From the NCBI GenBank assembly GCA_013791905.1, contig VMSX01000016.1, positions 1 to 64,000 of the forward strand: a DNA stretch of 64,000 bases. The letters are read 5' to 3'. Source of the stretch: Rhodocyclaceae bacterium. Its GTDB lineage: Bacteria > Pseudomonadota > Gammaproteobacteria > Burkholderiales > Rhodocyclaceae. Shown here piece after piece: positions 1 to 7,720 of this stretch. Position numbers and translations under genes: made by a program. The stretch's first letter is position 1. Every line of letters begins with the position of its first letter. Under the pieces are notes generated by a model, which worked only from the letters and a program-made list of their open reading frames with translations, had not been told where the DNA came from and did no database searches.

Positions 1-1
1 G

Positions 2-232
2 AGCTTGAAGGAACAGCAAGAGTCAGCTGTTGCTCAAGGTGCTGAAACTGAGCAGCGATTGGATGAGCTACGGGCGCACATAGATGAGGCGCAGTTGCGA
101 ACGGGTACAGAGTTGAAATCGGTGCAGGAGCAGTTGGGGAGGATTGTTAATAACCCATTCGTAAGAATGAGCCGATTAATGTATCGCTCGCTGCGCTCAG
201 CGTACCGTCTTGTTTTTAGGGGAAAGCGCTAA
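2..232 (+). CDS. C-terminal end of a coiled-coil protein, probably glycan-related (partial)
   Basis: The reading frame is open from the window edge to a TAA at 230-232, so this is the 3' end of a longer gene. The visible 76 residues are rich in E, Q, L and A in heptad-like spacing (a coiled coil), followed by a basic tail with a hydrophobic, Arg-rich end. Tails of this kind are seen on glycosyltransferases and methyltransferases of polysaccharide loci. The stop overlaps the next ATG by one base, so the two are probably co-translated. The function cannot be read from this fragment alone; the glycan link rests on its neighbours. Confidence 0.6.
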   Translation, partial: SLKEQQESAVAQGAETEQRLDELRAHIDEAQLRTGTELKSVQEQLGRIVNNPFVRMSRLMYRSLRSAYRLVFRGKR

Positions 233-1503
233 TGATGAGCGAGATCGTTCACAAGAATTCAGCACCTGAGAAACCGCGACTGTCTTTCATCCTGTTGGAT
301 TGGGGATGTCGTGAGCGTTTCACAACGCTTGACTGGCTAAACAAGCAGGACATTCCTAGGGACCAGTATGAATTGATTTGGGTCGAGCTCTATGACCGTG
401 TGATGGATGAGGTGATGGAGAAGTCGGACATTGTCATCACTTGCAATCAGCGTGGGACGTATCACAAGCACCTTGGCTATAACGTCGGGCTGCTACAGGC
501 GCGCGGCGACCTTATCTGCGTGTGTGACAGCGATGCCGTCTTCCCCGCCGACTTTGTGCGTTCGGTATTTCGATCATTCGGGATAGAGGGAGGAGGCCAG
601 TCTCAGCCGCTGGTTCTTATGCACTATGAATGGCGCACATCACTACTTTATCCTGACGATCTTTCTGATGCCGAAACCCTTAAAGATTCTGCGCGATGGC
701 AGTGGTGGCCGTTGATTGTCAATGAAGGTGCTTGTGTCACTGTTCGTAGAGCAGATGCTGTTCGCTTTGGTGGTTTTGACGAGCATCCAAGTTACCTGGG
801 CTACCTCTGTGGCCCTTATGACTTGGCATGGCGCCTCGTCAATGCGGGTTGGCCCGAGGTCTGGCACGACAGTTCAGTCGCTTTGTGGCACTTTGCTCAT
901 CCCGATCCGATTGGCACCAATGGCCAAAAGGCTTCCCTACGGCAATTGATGGAAAAAGCTCATCCGCACATGCAGGGCCATGCATTGACTGCTGTTGAAG
1001 CCTTCTCTACCGGGCGATTCCAGCCGTTGCAAGAGAACCCCAAAATATGGGCATTGCGCATGAGCGATCGTCGAATCGGATCAGAGTTGGAAACTCGTTA
1101 TTCCAATCTCACCGGTCAAATGGGATTTTCGCCATGGTTTGTTCGTAAGTTGTGGGTTTCCCTCTTTCGAGAAATTTTGGGCCAGTATTTTGATGATCGT
1201 CTTTGGAAACCCGTTCGTAGCTCGATACGGTCAATTCTTGGCGAGCGCCTATACTCGAAACTCCGAGCTACTTACCATGAGCATTTGGCGGTGTATCGAA
1301 TTGAACACTCGATGCTCGCGGAGCATCCTGTGTTGCTATGCGCATACAAAGGCCACAATCTTGTGAAGGTATTGGATAAGTTTTATGCAGCACGTCATGG
1401 TCTTAGCCTGGATTTGACTACAGAAGAGGGGCGTCGTCATCCTGAGCTATTGATTTCGACTAGCTATTATTCGCTTTTGAAATTGGTGCGAGAAGCATCC
1501 TAA
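232..1503 (+). CDS. GT-A-like glycosyltransferase (galactosyltransferase-like)
   Basis: This is a 423-residue protein with a family-2 glycosyltransferase look. The N-terminal strand carries FILLDWGCRERF, and a CVCDSDAVFP segment at about residues 95-104 supplies the DxD metal/nucleotide-sugar motif. A second acidic stretch (GPYDLAWRL, about residue 198) resembles the C-terminal acceptor region of galactosyltransferase-like GT-A enzymes. The C-terminal 150 residues are not recognisable. No signal peptide or membrane segment is visible, so a cytoplasmic or peripheral enzyme adding a sugar to a surface glycan is inferred. ATG codons at 232 and 235 are both possible starts; the first overlaps the upstream stop. 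Confidence 0.7.
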   Translation: MMSEIVHKNSAPEKPRLSFILLDWGCRERFTTLDWLNKQDIPRDQYELIWVELYDRVMDEVMEKSDIVITCNQRGTYHKHLGYNVGLLQARGDLICVCDSDAVFPADFVRSVFRSFGIEGGGQSQPLVLMHYEWRTSLLYPDDLSDAETLKDSARWQWWPLIVNEGACVTVRRADAVRFGGFDEHPSYLGYLCGPYDLAWRLVNAGWPEVWHDSSVALWHFAHPDPIGTNGQKASLRQLMEKAHPHMQGHALTAVEAFSTGRFQPLQENPKIWALRMSDRRIGSELETRYSNLTGQMGFSPWFVRKLWVSLFREILGQYFDDRLWKPVRSSIRSILGERLYSKLRATYHEHLAVYRIEHSMLAEHPVLLCAYKGHNLVKVLDKFYAARHGLSLDLTTEEGRRHPELLISTSYYSLLKLVREAS

Positions 1504-1540
1504 CAATGAGACTTTGAGAACGCATAACGCGTTATTAGCT

Positions 1541-1993
1541 ATGGAAAAACTTAAGTGCTACGACATTTTCCTCACTCATGCATGGCGTTTTCATGATGAC
1601 TGGACGAAGTTTTCAGGACTCCTTGATAAAGCCCCAGGCGTCACCTGGAGAAACTTCAGCTTGCCTTGGCATGATCCAGCAATGAATGCCAATACGGATG
1701 TTGGTGGGCGGTTCATCCGGGATTTTCTGGAAACTCAAATCATTCCAGTTCACGCCGTGGTTCTGTTGACCGGTGTCTATTCGATCATTAGCGCGCGTCG
1801 TTGGTTTGACTTGGAAGTAGAAATGGCCCGAAAGCACAACAAGCCTTTGATCGGCGTTCCTGTAATCGGAGAAACCTCGGTTCCCGATGAAGTTGCCAAC
1901 TTGTGTGATGCCAGTTGCGGTTGGGATGCGATGCAACTATTGACAACGATTGACCAAGTCAGAAACCTTCCCAAGTATTCGTGTGTAAGTTGA
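1541..1993 (+). CDS. TIR-like (MTH538/ThsB-type) domain protein
   Basis: A 150-residue protein that is essentially one domain. It has an N-terminal strand YDIFLTHAW, then NFSLPWHDP, a helix ending QIIPVHAVVLLTG, then WFDLEVEMARKHNKPLIGV, and a C-terminal GWDAMQLLTTID. This order matches the TIR-like family that includes Thoeris ThsB. The conserved acidic residue expected in the WxxxE-like position is present (WFDLEVEMA). I chose ATG 1541 because the longer TTG start at 1514 adds only residues without family similarity. No ThsA-like effector lies nearby; the neighbours are glycan genes. Its role here is unknown; a signalling, NAD-related or nucleotide-sugar role are all open. Confidence 0.7.
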   Translation: MEKLKCYDIFLTHAWRFHDDWTKFSGLLDKAPGVTWRNFSLPWHDPAMNANTDVGGRFIRDFLETQIIPVHAVVLLTGVYSIISARRWFDLEVEMARKHNKPLIGVPVIGETSVPDEVANLCDASCGWDAMQLLTTIDQVRNLPKYSCVS

Positions 1994-2045
1994 TGCGTAC
2001 TGCGATGTCCAGAGATACACATCTGCCCAATAAGAGAGAATTAGT

Positions 2046-5000
2046 ATGAGCGATACGTCCGTTGTTTTGACCCTAGACAAGAATCAATCGATCGCCAAGG
2101 TCGAGGGTACCAGGGTGGCGTTCAGCCCACATCAATGCTTTACTTTTGATAATGGCGCAGCAGATATTGAATGCCTGCGCTCTTTGGCGGCACATCTCAA
2201 GGACATGCCCGGACTGGTTTTTTGGGGTTCGGCACGGTTCATTGAATACTTTATTCGGCATGTTCCGGATATGGCCCATTCGTTGATCGGCACTGTGCAA
2301 TATGAAAATGTCGGCGACTATGTCGATGGACATGGCCTTGCATCAGTTGTCATAGATATGGAAGTGTTGCCGCCTGGAACTCAGACTGTTTTCCTCTGCG
2401 AGACCCTGGCGTTTCCTCGGATGCAAATCAAAAAGCGCTTGCCTTCATCTGTGAAGGTTTTGGAACCAACGGTCTTGGCTGAGATTGCCCCGGAAGTGGT
2501 TCCTGCCCGCGGATGGACACCGCTTCCACGCAATATATACCCCATCGACATACCTGAAATCAAGTTTCAAAGTGACCTCGACTTCGCGATTGTGGATGCG
2601 CCTTCGCGTAATCTTTCTTTGATGCCTAACGGACTGGCGTATTTGAATAACGCCCTAAAGAAGACAAGTGTTGCGTTCCAGATACTGGACCTCGACATCA
2701 TCTCCTATCACCGATTCCATGTTCACCGGCTGTACGACATGGGAGGCAGCATTGTTCTGCCTGGGGATCTGGTATTGCCTGAGGATCCTTGGCAAGCCGA
2801 ACACTACGACCTATGGACCGCAACCGGTGGTGGTGCTTCGGGTGAAACGGGTCGCAATGAGGTGCTTGAATTTTTCCGGCCTCTGATTGATGAAACCATT
2901 GAAGCGCTAGCCCAAGCCCGGCCAAAGGTTCTCGGTCTTTCAATTCAGGGCTGCAACGAGGCTGCGGCACGAGAAGTTGCGATTGGGGTCAAAGCGCGCA
3001 TGCCTGATATTGTAATTGTCGTGGGTGGCTTCAGTTGCTACAACGCCGATATTGGTCGCCGGGCGTTTCCAGAATGTGACTACATGTGTATTGGCGAGGC
3101 TGATCTTACCGTGGGCCCGCTGCTTGAGGCATTGGCCCAGGGCAAGCGTCCATTTAACCAGCCGGGGGTACTTTCCCGGTTTGATACACCTGAATTCAAG
3201 TACCTTCCTGCTCCGATGATCCATGATTTGGATCAGATTGAGTTTCCGAAGTATGAGTGGTGCGACCTGAAGGTTTATCGTAATTTCAATGACTATCAGC
3301 TGACACCGATCATCGCGAGTCGCGGCTGTCGCTGGTCACGTTGCACCTTCTGCGCCGAGCGTTTTTACTGGCGCATTCGTACGCCTGAAAACTTTGTCGA
3401 CGAACTCGAATGGCTGGTCAATCAAGGTTGCCACCTGTTTATGTTCAATGAGAGTGACCTTGGGGGTATGCCTGAGCGGGTTGTGGAAATTTGTGACGAA
3501 ATCATTCGAAGAGGGCTTCATCGCAAGGTAAAGCTTACCGGACAGTTGCGTGTCAACAAGAATCAAACCCGAATGTTCTTTGAACGACTTCGGGAAGCAA
3601 ATTTCGTTGCCCTTCGTTTTGGTATCGACGCGTTCTCTGAAAACACGCTGCGGTTGCAGAAAAAAGGCTACACGGTTGAAATGATCGAGCAGAATCTTCG
3701 CGACTGCTGGGAGGTCGGCATATTCACCGAAGTTAACTGGGTTATCGGCGTTCCAGGCGAGACCGATCAGGATGTTGCAGAAGGTATCGAACTGATTCTC
3801 AGGAACAGCAAATACATCGGAAGGCTCGCCAATATCAATCCGCTGATCTTGGTGAATGGAAGCGTTTATTGGATTGATCCAGAAGCGCACAACATCGTAT
3901 TTAAAGAACCCAAAGATCAAATCTACGCAAAGTACCCGCGTGCACTGCCGGCGGATCAGTGGCACAGCACGAATCCTTATATTGACGCGCAGGTTCGCAA
4001 GGCGCGCTTCGAGAGGATTGTGATTTCCTTGCATGATGCGGGCTTCCAAGTGGGAGCCTGGGCCAATCGAATTATCGAGGATGTAAAGCTCTCCCGAGAT
4101 AAGGCGCGCACTGGGGGTGGCGAGAACGACAGCGGCAGCTTTGGAGAGTTCACAATCGCAGGTGGAGAGATAGAACAGCACACGGAGGATTTGACTGAGG
4201 GGGAACTGGCCGTCGAAGTGGCTAGTCACCGCACGCCTCTGGAGGAAAAAACGCGTACAGGCAGGGTAATTCCGATTAAGACCTCCGAAGCCAACGATCA
4301 TGACAAGACAAAGCCCGCCGCGACTCCCCCGTTATACGGAGTCGCTGGAGAGGCGCCGCGCCTCGTTCGAGAGACCGAATCGCACAATGTGATTTTTTAC
4401 AACGGTTGGTATTTTGGTGTTCCCCACGCCTTGGCCGATGTTGATCTTGCTGCTCCCGAAACTTCAAAGCTGTCAGGAATACTCAGATTCTCCAGTGAAG
4501 AGAAAGTCATTGCAGCCATTGAGGAAAGCTCTCAATGGGCTAATTCACGAGGTCAGTATGACGACCAGAAGAAGCAACGTGCTGCCGGATCCTACATGCG
4601 AGCCGATAGTGTCGGCGAGATGACACTGAAGGCTGAGCTTCCGCCTAAACCTAGAATCCTTCGTTTCGGCGAAAGTTTTATTGCGGTCGATCAGGCAACC
4701 CTTGCTGATGCATTCACCTCACGCCGATTTGGTCACGGAACAGAAAGCAAGAGCGGGGCAACAACCGCCGGGAGCACCCGGTCTATCCCCGGCGGAACAA
4801 TGGTTCGTCGAATGGTAGGACGGCTTCCTCCATCGGTTGTGGAGCGAGTTCGAGGCCTTATTCGTCAGCAATCCTATAGCAGTGGCATGGCTACCGGACC
4901 GCTCGTCACCAAAAGCGATGGTCAACTCGCCGGCATGCTCGCACGGGCATTGGGTGACGCCTATATCAAACGACCGCTTGCTCGTCTGCGAAATGCAGTC

Positions 5001-5549
5001 ATGGGGCGCAATGCAAGCCAGGTATTGACGAACGGCGTCAAGGTTCAGGGTGAAGATTTTTCTATCGTCTCGGTTGTGACAAAAAACGCACAGCCAGAGT
5101 TGATGTGGACGATCGGATCCTTCAATATTGTTAAGTTCGATGGAATGTATTACGGTGTTCCGCACGGGGCTTCGGTCGATTGGGAATCTGGCGCCCTTGC
5201 AGCGATCCCCGGAATGCTGGTTGGCGCAAATGTTGCGGATGTGGTGAGTGCGATCGACAGCCGATCCAATGCAACGGCGCCGGAAAATGTTTCAGCAGGG
5301 CCAGGCATGCCAGTAGCCATTGAGCAAGTTATTTCCAAAGATCCAGTTTTGTTGGAGACGATGGAGTCTGAGGGTTACAACATTGTTTCCTATGAGGGAT
5401 GGGTGTACGGGATGCCGCATGATTTGGGTCCTATTGATCTGACCCAGGTGGATGTCATTGAAATGCCAGGTGTCATTCGGGATGTTTCGCGTGATGCAGT
5501 GGAGTCCGAAGTGATTTCTCGTAGTAAAGAAAAAAGGCAGGTTGCCTAA
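2046..5549 (+). CDS. B12-binding radical SAM protein with C-terminal NIVxYxGxxYG repeats
   Basis: An unusually long (1167 aa) class B radical SAM enzyme. Residues about 290-375 look like a cobalamin-binding Rossmann domain (VLGLSIQGCNEA, VVGGFSCYNAD). The cluster motif is C428-x4-C433-x2-C436 within SRGCRWSRCTFC, followed by a typical radical SAM barrel with NWVIGVPGETDQD near residue 565. The barrel ends near residue 680. After a variable linker come three copies of a roughly 50-residue module (about residues 778-826, 1023-1075 and 1108-1160). Class B enzymes usually methylate or rearrange unactivated carbons, and this one releases 5'-deoxyadenosine or SAH. Its location among glycosyltransferases suggests a sugar or lipid-linked substrate; the exact reaction is not predictable. 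Confidence 0.85.
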   Translation: MSDTSVVLTLDKNQSIAKVEGTRVAFSPHQCFTFDNGAADIECLRSLAAHLKDMPGLVFWGSARFIEYFIRHVPDMAHSLIGTVQYENVGDYVDGHGLASVVIDMEVLPPGTQTVFLCETLAFPRMQIKKRLPSSVKVLEPTVLAEIAPEVVPARGWTPLPRNIYPIDIPEIKFQSDLDFAIVDAPSRNLSLMPNGLAYLNNALKKTSVAFQILDLDIISYHRFHVHRLYDMGGSIVLPGDLVLPEDPWQAEHYDLWTATGGGASGETGRNEVLEFFRPLIDETIEALAQARPKVLGLSIQGCNEAAAREVAIGVKARMPDIVIVVGGFSCYNADIGRRAFPECDYMCIGEADLTVGPLLEALAQGKRPFNQPGVLSRFDTPEFKYLPAPMIHDLDQIEFPKYEWCDLKVYRNFNDYQLTPIIASRGCRWSRCTFCAERFYWRIRTPENFVDELEWLVNQGCHLFMFNESDLGGMPERVVEICDEIIRRGLHRKVKLTGQLRVNKNQTRMFFERLREANFVALRFGIDAFSENTLRLQKKGYTVEMIEQNLRDCWEVGIFTEVNWVIGVPGETDQDVAEGIELILRNSKYIGRLANINPLILVNGSVYWIDPEAHNIVFKEPKDQIYAKYPRALPADQWHSTNPYIDAQVRKARFERIVISLHDAGFQVGAWANRIIEDVKLSRDKARTGGGENDSGSFGEFTIAGGEIEQHTEDLTEGELAVEVASHRTPLEEKTRTGRVIPIKTSEANDHDKTKPAATPPLYGVAGEAPRLVRETESHNVIFYNGWYFGVPHALADVDLAAPETSKLSGILRFSSEEKVIAAIEESSQWANSRGQYDDQKKQRAAGSYMRADSVGEMTLKAELPPKPRILRFGESFIAVDQATLADAFTSRRFGHGTESKSGATTAGSTRSIPGGTMVRRMVGRLPPSVVERVRGLIRQQSYSSGMATGPLVTKSDGQLAGMLARALGDAYIKRPLARLRNAVMGRNASQVLTNGVKVQGEDFSIVSVVTKNAQPELMWTIGSFNIVKFDGMYYGVPHGASVDWESGALAAIPGMLVGANVADVVSAIDSRSNATAPENVSAGPGMPVAIEQVISKDPVLLETMESEGYNIVSYEGWVYGMPHDLGPIDLTQVDVIEMPGVIRDVSRDAVESEVISRSKEKRQVA
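4378..5535 (+). repeat. Three copies of a coding repeat module (NIVxYxGxxYGxPH)
   Basis: Inside the radical SAM gene the module begins near 4378 (NVIFYNGWYFGVPHAL), 5113 (NIVKFDGMYYGVPHGA) and 5370 (NIVSYEGWVYGMPHDL). Each copy continues with a D-W/L segment, a PGV/PGM or SGI turn, and a helix with spaced Ala/Val/Ile. A degenerate fourth trace (RILRFGESFIAVDQATLADAF) lies near 4650. The same module forms most of the lipoprotein encoded at 6473-6802. It is a protein-level repeat; the DNA copies are diverged. Confidence 0.8.
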
Positions 5550-6443
5550 GTGTGGTGGAAGCGCCGGGCTGTTGCTGCACCTCCGAGCCAAGCTCTGTCA
5601 ACCCACGGCATTTTGCAACATGCCGAGCCTGACTCGTGGCGAGATCACCGGTTTGGTCTGTCGAAGCCAAGATGGGATCGTCTAAAGGGGCGCGCCTTTT
5701 GGGTCACGGGGGCTGGTACAGGTTACGGTCGTGCAATCGCATTGGCGCTAGCTGCAGCGGGTGCCCAAGCGTTCATTACTGGGCGACGCATTGCAAAGCT
5801 GGAAGAAACAAAAGCCGAGGGGCGTGCGCTCGGCATTGATGTCGAACTCTGCCATCCGGTGGTTGCCGACATTACCTCCGAGGCTGAGCTTGCAGGTGCC
5901 ATTGAGTCGATAGCTCGACATACTGGGCAACTGTCTGGATTGATCAACAGTGCTGCGCTTCCACAACCTGACGCAGGCGGATATCCGCTGTCCGAACTAA
6001 GCAGTGAGCGTTGGACCGAGCTCATCCAAACCAACGTAACAGCGCAGTGGCTAACCGCTAAAGCTGCTTTGCCACTCCTAACTTCAGGCGACGAGACTCG
6101 TGTGCTATTTCTCACATCCGAGGCTGGATGGGCCGATACCCCAGGCTTCGGACCTTACAACATCAGCAAGTCGGCTGTGAATACGCTGGGAGTTTCGCTT
6201 GCCGCAGAATGCAAAGCAAGATTCCCAGAGAAAGATATTCAGATCAACGTTCTGGTCCCTGGAGAGGCTAGAACAGAAATGAATCAGGGATCAGAGATAA
6301 GCCCTTATTCTGTGGTCAGCATGGTCTTGGCGTTGCTATCTCACCCTGCTGGGGGGCCAACCGGACATTTCTTCCACCGGGATGGTCGGCACCTTACTTT
6401 CGGATATTCGCCTTCCTACATTGGGGATATTTTGGTTCGATGA
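5550..6443 (+). CDS. Short-chain dehydrogenase/reductase (SDR)
   Basis: A 297-residue classical SDR. An N-terminal extension of about 45 residues precedes the cofactor motif TGAGTGYG (residues 53-60). The catalytic Tyr and Lys are in YNISK at about residues 202-206, with a serine-containing LTSEAG strand upstream. The Arg-rich end of strand 2 (FITGRR) suggests NADP(H). The GTG start directly abuts the stop of the radical SAM gene, so the two are probably translated together. It may oxidise or reduce a hydroxyl or keto group on the radical SAM enzyme's product, but the substrate is unknown. Confidence 0.85.
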   Translation: MWWKRRAVAAPPSQALSTHGILQHAEPDSWRDHRFGLSKPRWDRLKGRAFWVTGAGTGYGRAIALALAAAGAQAFITGRRIAKLEETKAEGRALGIDVELCHPVVADITSEAELAGAIESIARHTGQLSGLINSAALPQPDAGGYPLSELSSERWTELIQTNVTAQWLTAKAALPLLTSGDETRVLFLTSEAGWADTPGFGPYNISKSAVNTLGVSLAAECKARFPEKDIQINVLVPGEARTEMNQGSEISPYSVVSMVLALLSHPAGGPTGHFFHRDGRHLTFGYSPSYIGDILVR

Positions 6444-6472
6444 AATTGTTTACATTTAACTAAGGAGCATAA

Positions 6473-6802
6473 ATGAAACCCATTATTCTCGCTGCAACAA
6501 TTACTGTCTTTCTTATTTCTGCATGTGATAGTCAGGAAAATAAACAATCCACCATTTCAACGGTCCCACAAATACAAAAGCCAGCTATTTCGTCGATCCC
6601 AGCTGAGGTCGGCTCAGCCAATAGTAGCCTGCCAGTTCAGGTTCAAGTTGTGGGTAATTACAACATAGTAAAATTCAAAGGTAAGTTTTATGCGTGCCCC
6701 CACGGGCAGGAAATTAACTGGGAAAAGGATGATGTCACCAAGTTTCCTGGTGTTTTTGTGGCTGATAGTCAAGACGCTGCAATAGCGATGATTAAACGCT
6801 AA
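6473..6802 (+). CDS. Small lipoprotein carrying the NIVxYxG repeat module
   Basis: A 109-residue protein with a lipoprotein signal peptide: a charged start, a hydrophobic core and an ISAC lipobox with Cys at residue 18. After a Ser/Gln/Pro-rich spacer it holds one copy of the module found three times in the radical SAM gene upstream (NIVKFKGKFYACPHG, then a PGVFV turn and a D-A-A-I helix). A ribosome binding site (aaggag) precedes the ATG. Base composition is lower in GC than its neighbours. It is probably anchored in the outer or inner membrane facing the periplasm. The shared module suggests it binds the same glycan or partner as the enzyme; this is inference. Confidence 0.75.
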   Translation: MKPIILAATITVFLISACDSQENKQSTISTVPQIQKPAISSIPAEVGSANSSLPVQVQVVGNYNIVKFKGKFYACPHGQEINWEKDDVTKFPGVFVADSQDAAIAMIKR

Positions 6803-6814
6803 TTTTCTGATCCG

Positions 6815-7693
6815 TTGATTTCTCTGTTATTGCCTACTCGGGGGCGTCCTGCTCTCGTGAATCGTCTTTTTGCAAGTATTGCTGAGACGACATCTCGCCT
6901 TGATCAAGTCGAGGTGGTTCTGTACGTCGATGAAGACGATATGAGCAGTCACGATCTGGACAGCACGGACTTCCGTGTCGTTCGGATTGTTGGCCCCGCA
7001 TTGTCCATGGGGGGATACAACAGCGCCTGTTTGCAGAGAGCGCGGGGCGACGTGCTCATCCTAGCCAATGACGATATGGTGATCCGCACTCCAGGCTGGG
7101 ATGATCGTATTCGTGCGATGAATGCCGAGTTCGAGGACCAGATTTGTCTCGGCTATGCAAACGATCTTTTCAAAAAGAGCCGGTTCTGCACTTTCCCGAT
7201 CATGTCACGCCGTACCTGCGAACTTCTTGCTGATCCCTACCCGGCCGCATACCGAAGAGCCTTCATCGACGTTCATCTCTTCGATATCTTCAAACGACTC
7301 CAGCATGCCGGATTTGATCGTATTCGCTATTACGACGACTTGGTATTTGAACATCTTCACTATCGAACCGGTAAGGCGCCCTACGATGAGACCTATGGCT
7401 ACGCCCGAAACCGACGGTTCGCTGATGACCCGACTTTCATCGCCTTGACCGCCATGCGGAGCGCAGCGGCGAACCGGTTGATCAGCGCGATTCGAAAAGA
7501 ACCGATTGTAGAAGGTCGCGATGTGAATTTTCAAGGCGATGTGCCCTCTGGCATTCCCAGTGCGGTTCGCTTGTTTACTTGCAGGTTTTTGCTGGATGGT
7601 GAATTGCCGTACCGGTGGCGAATCTTTCTCTGGTACTGGTTTATCGGCAGGTATCTCGCGGCCAACGGATTTCTGCGACCATTTGTTCGGTAG
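6815..7693 (+). CDS. Family 2 glycosyltransferase
   Basis: A 292-residue GT2-type enzyme. It begins with ISLLLPTRGRPALVNRL, the classic first strand and loop, has YVDEDD early, and carries a LANDDM acidic motif (about residues 82-88) where GT-A enzymes bind metal and nucleotide sugar. A histidine-rich FEHLHYRTGK stretch near residue 185 lies in the acceptor half. The C-terminus is aromatic and basic and could sit on the membrane. The start is a TTG 12 bases after the lipoprotein stop; no in-frame ATG fits the family N-terminus better. It likely adds one sugar to the surface glycan of this locus. Confidence 0.8.
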   Translation: MISLLLPTRGRPALVNRLFASIAETTSRLDQVEVVLYVDEDDMSSHDLDSTDFRVVRIVGPALSMGGYNSACLQRARGDVLILANDDMVIRTPGWDDRIRAMNAEFEDQICLGYANDLFKKSRFCTFPIMSRRTCELLADPYPAAYRRAFIDVHLFDIFKRLQHAGFDRIRYYDDLVFEHLHYRTGKAPYDETYGYARNRRFADDPTFIALTAMRSAAANRLISAIRKEPIVEGRDVNFQGDVPSGIPSAVRLFTCRFLLDGELPYRWRIFLWYWFIGRYLAANGFLRPFVR

Positions 7694-7720
7694 CCATCAC
7701 TGGGTGATACGAAAACGATT

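Noticed and set aside
3336-4301. 321-codon minus-strand frame inside the radical SAM gene
   Set aside because: Shadow of the coding strand; the plus frame has the CxxxxCxxC motif and a full barrel.
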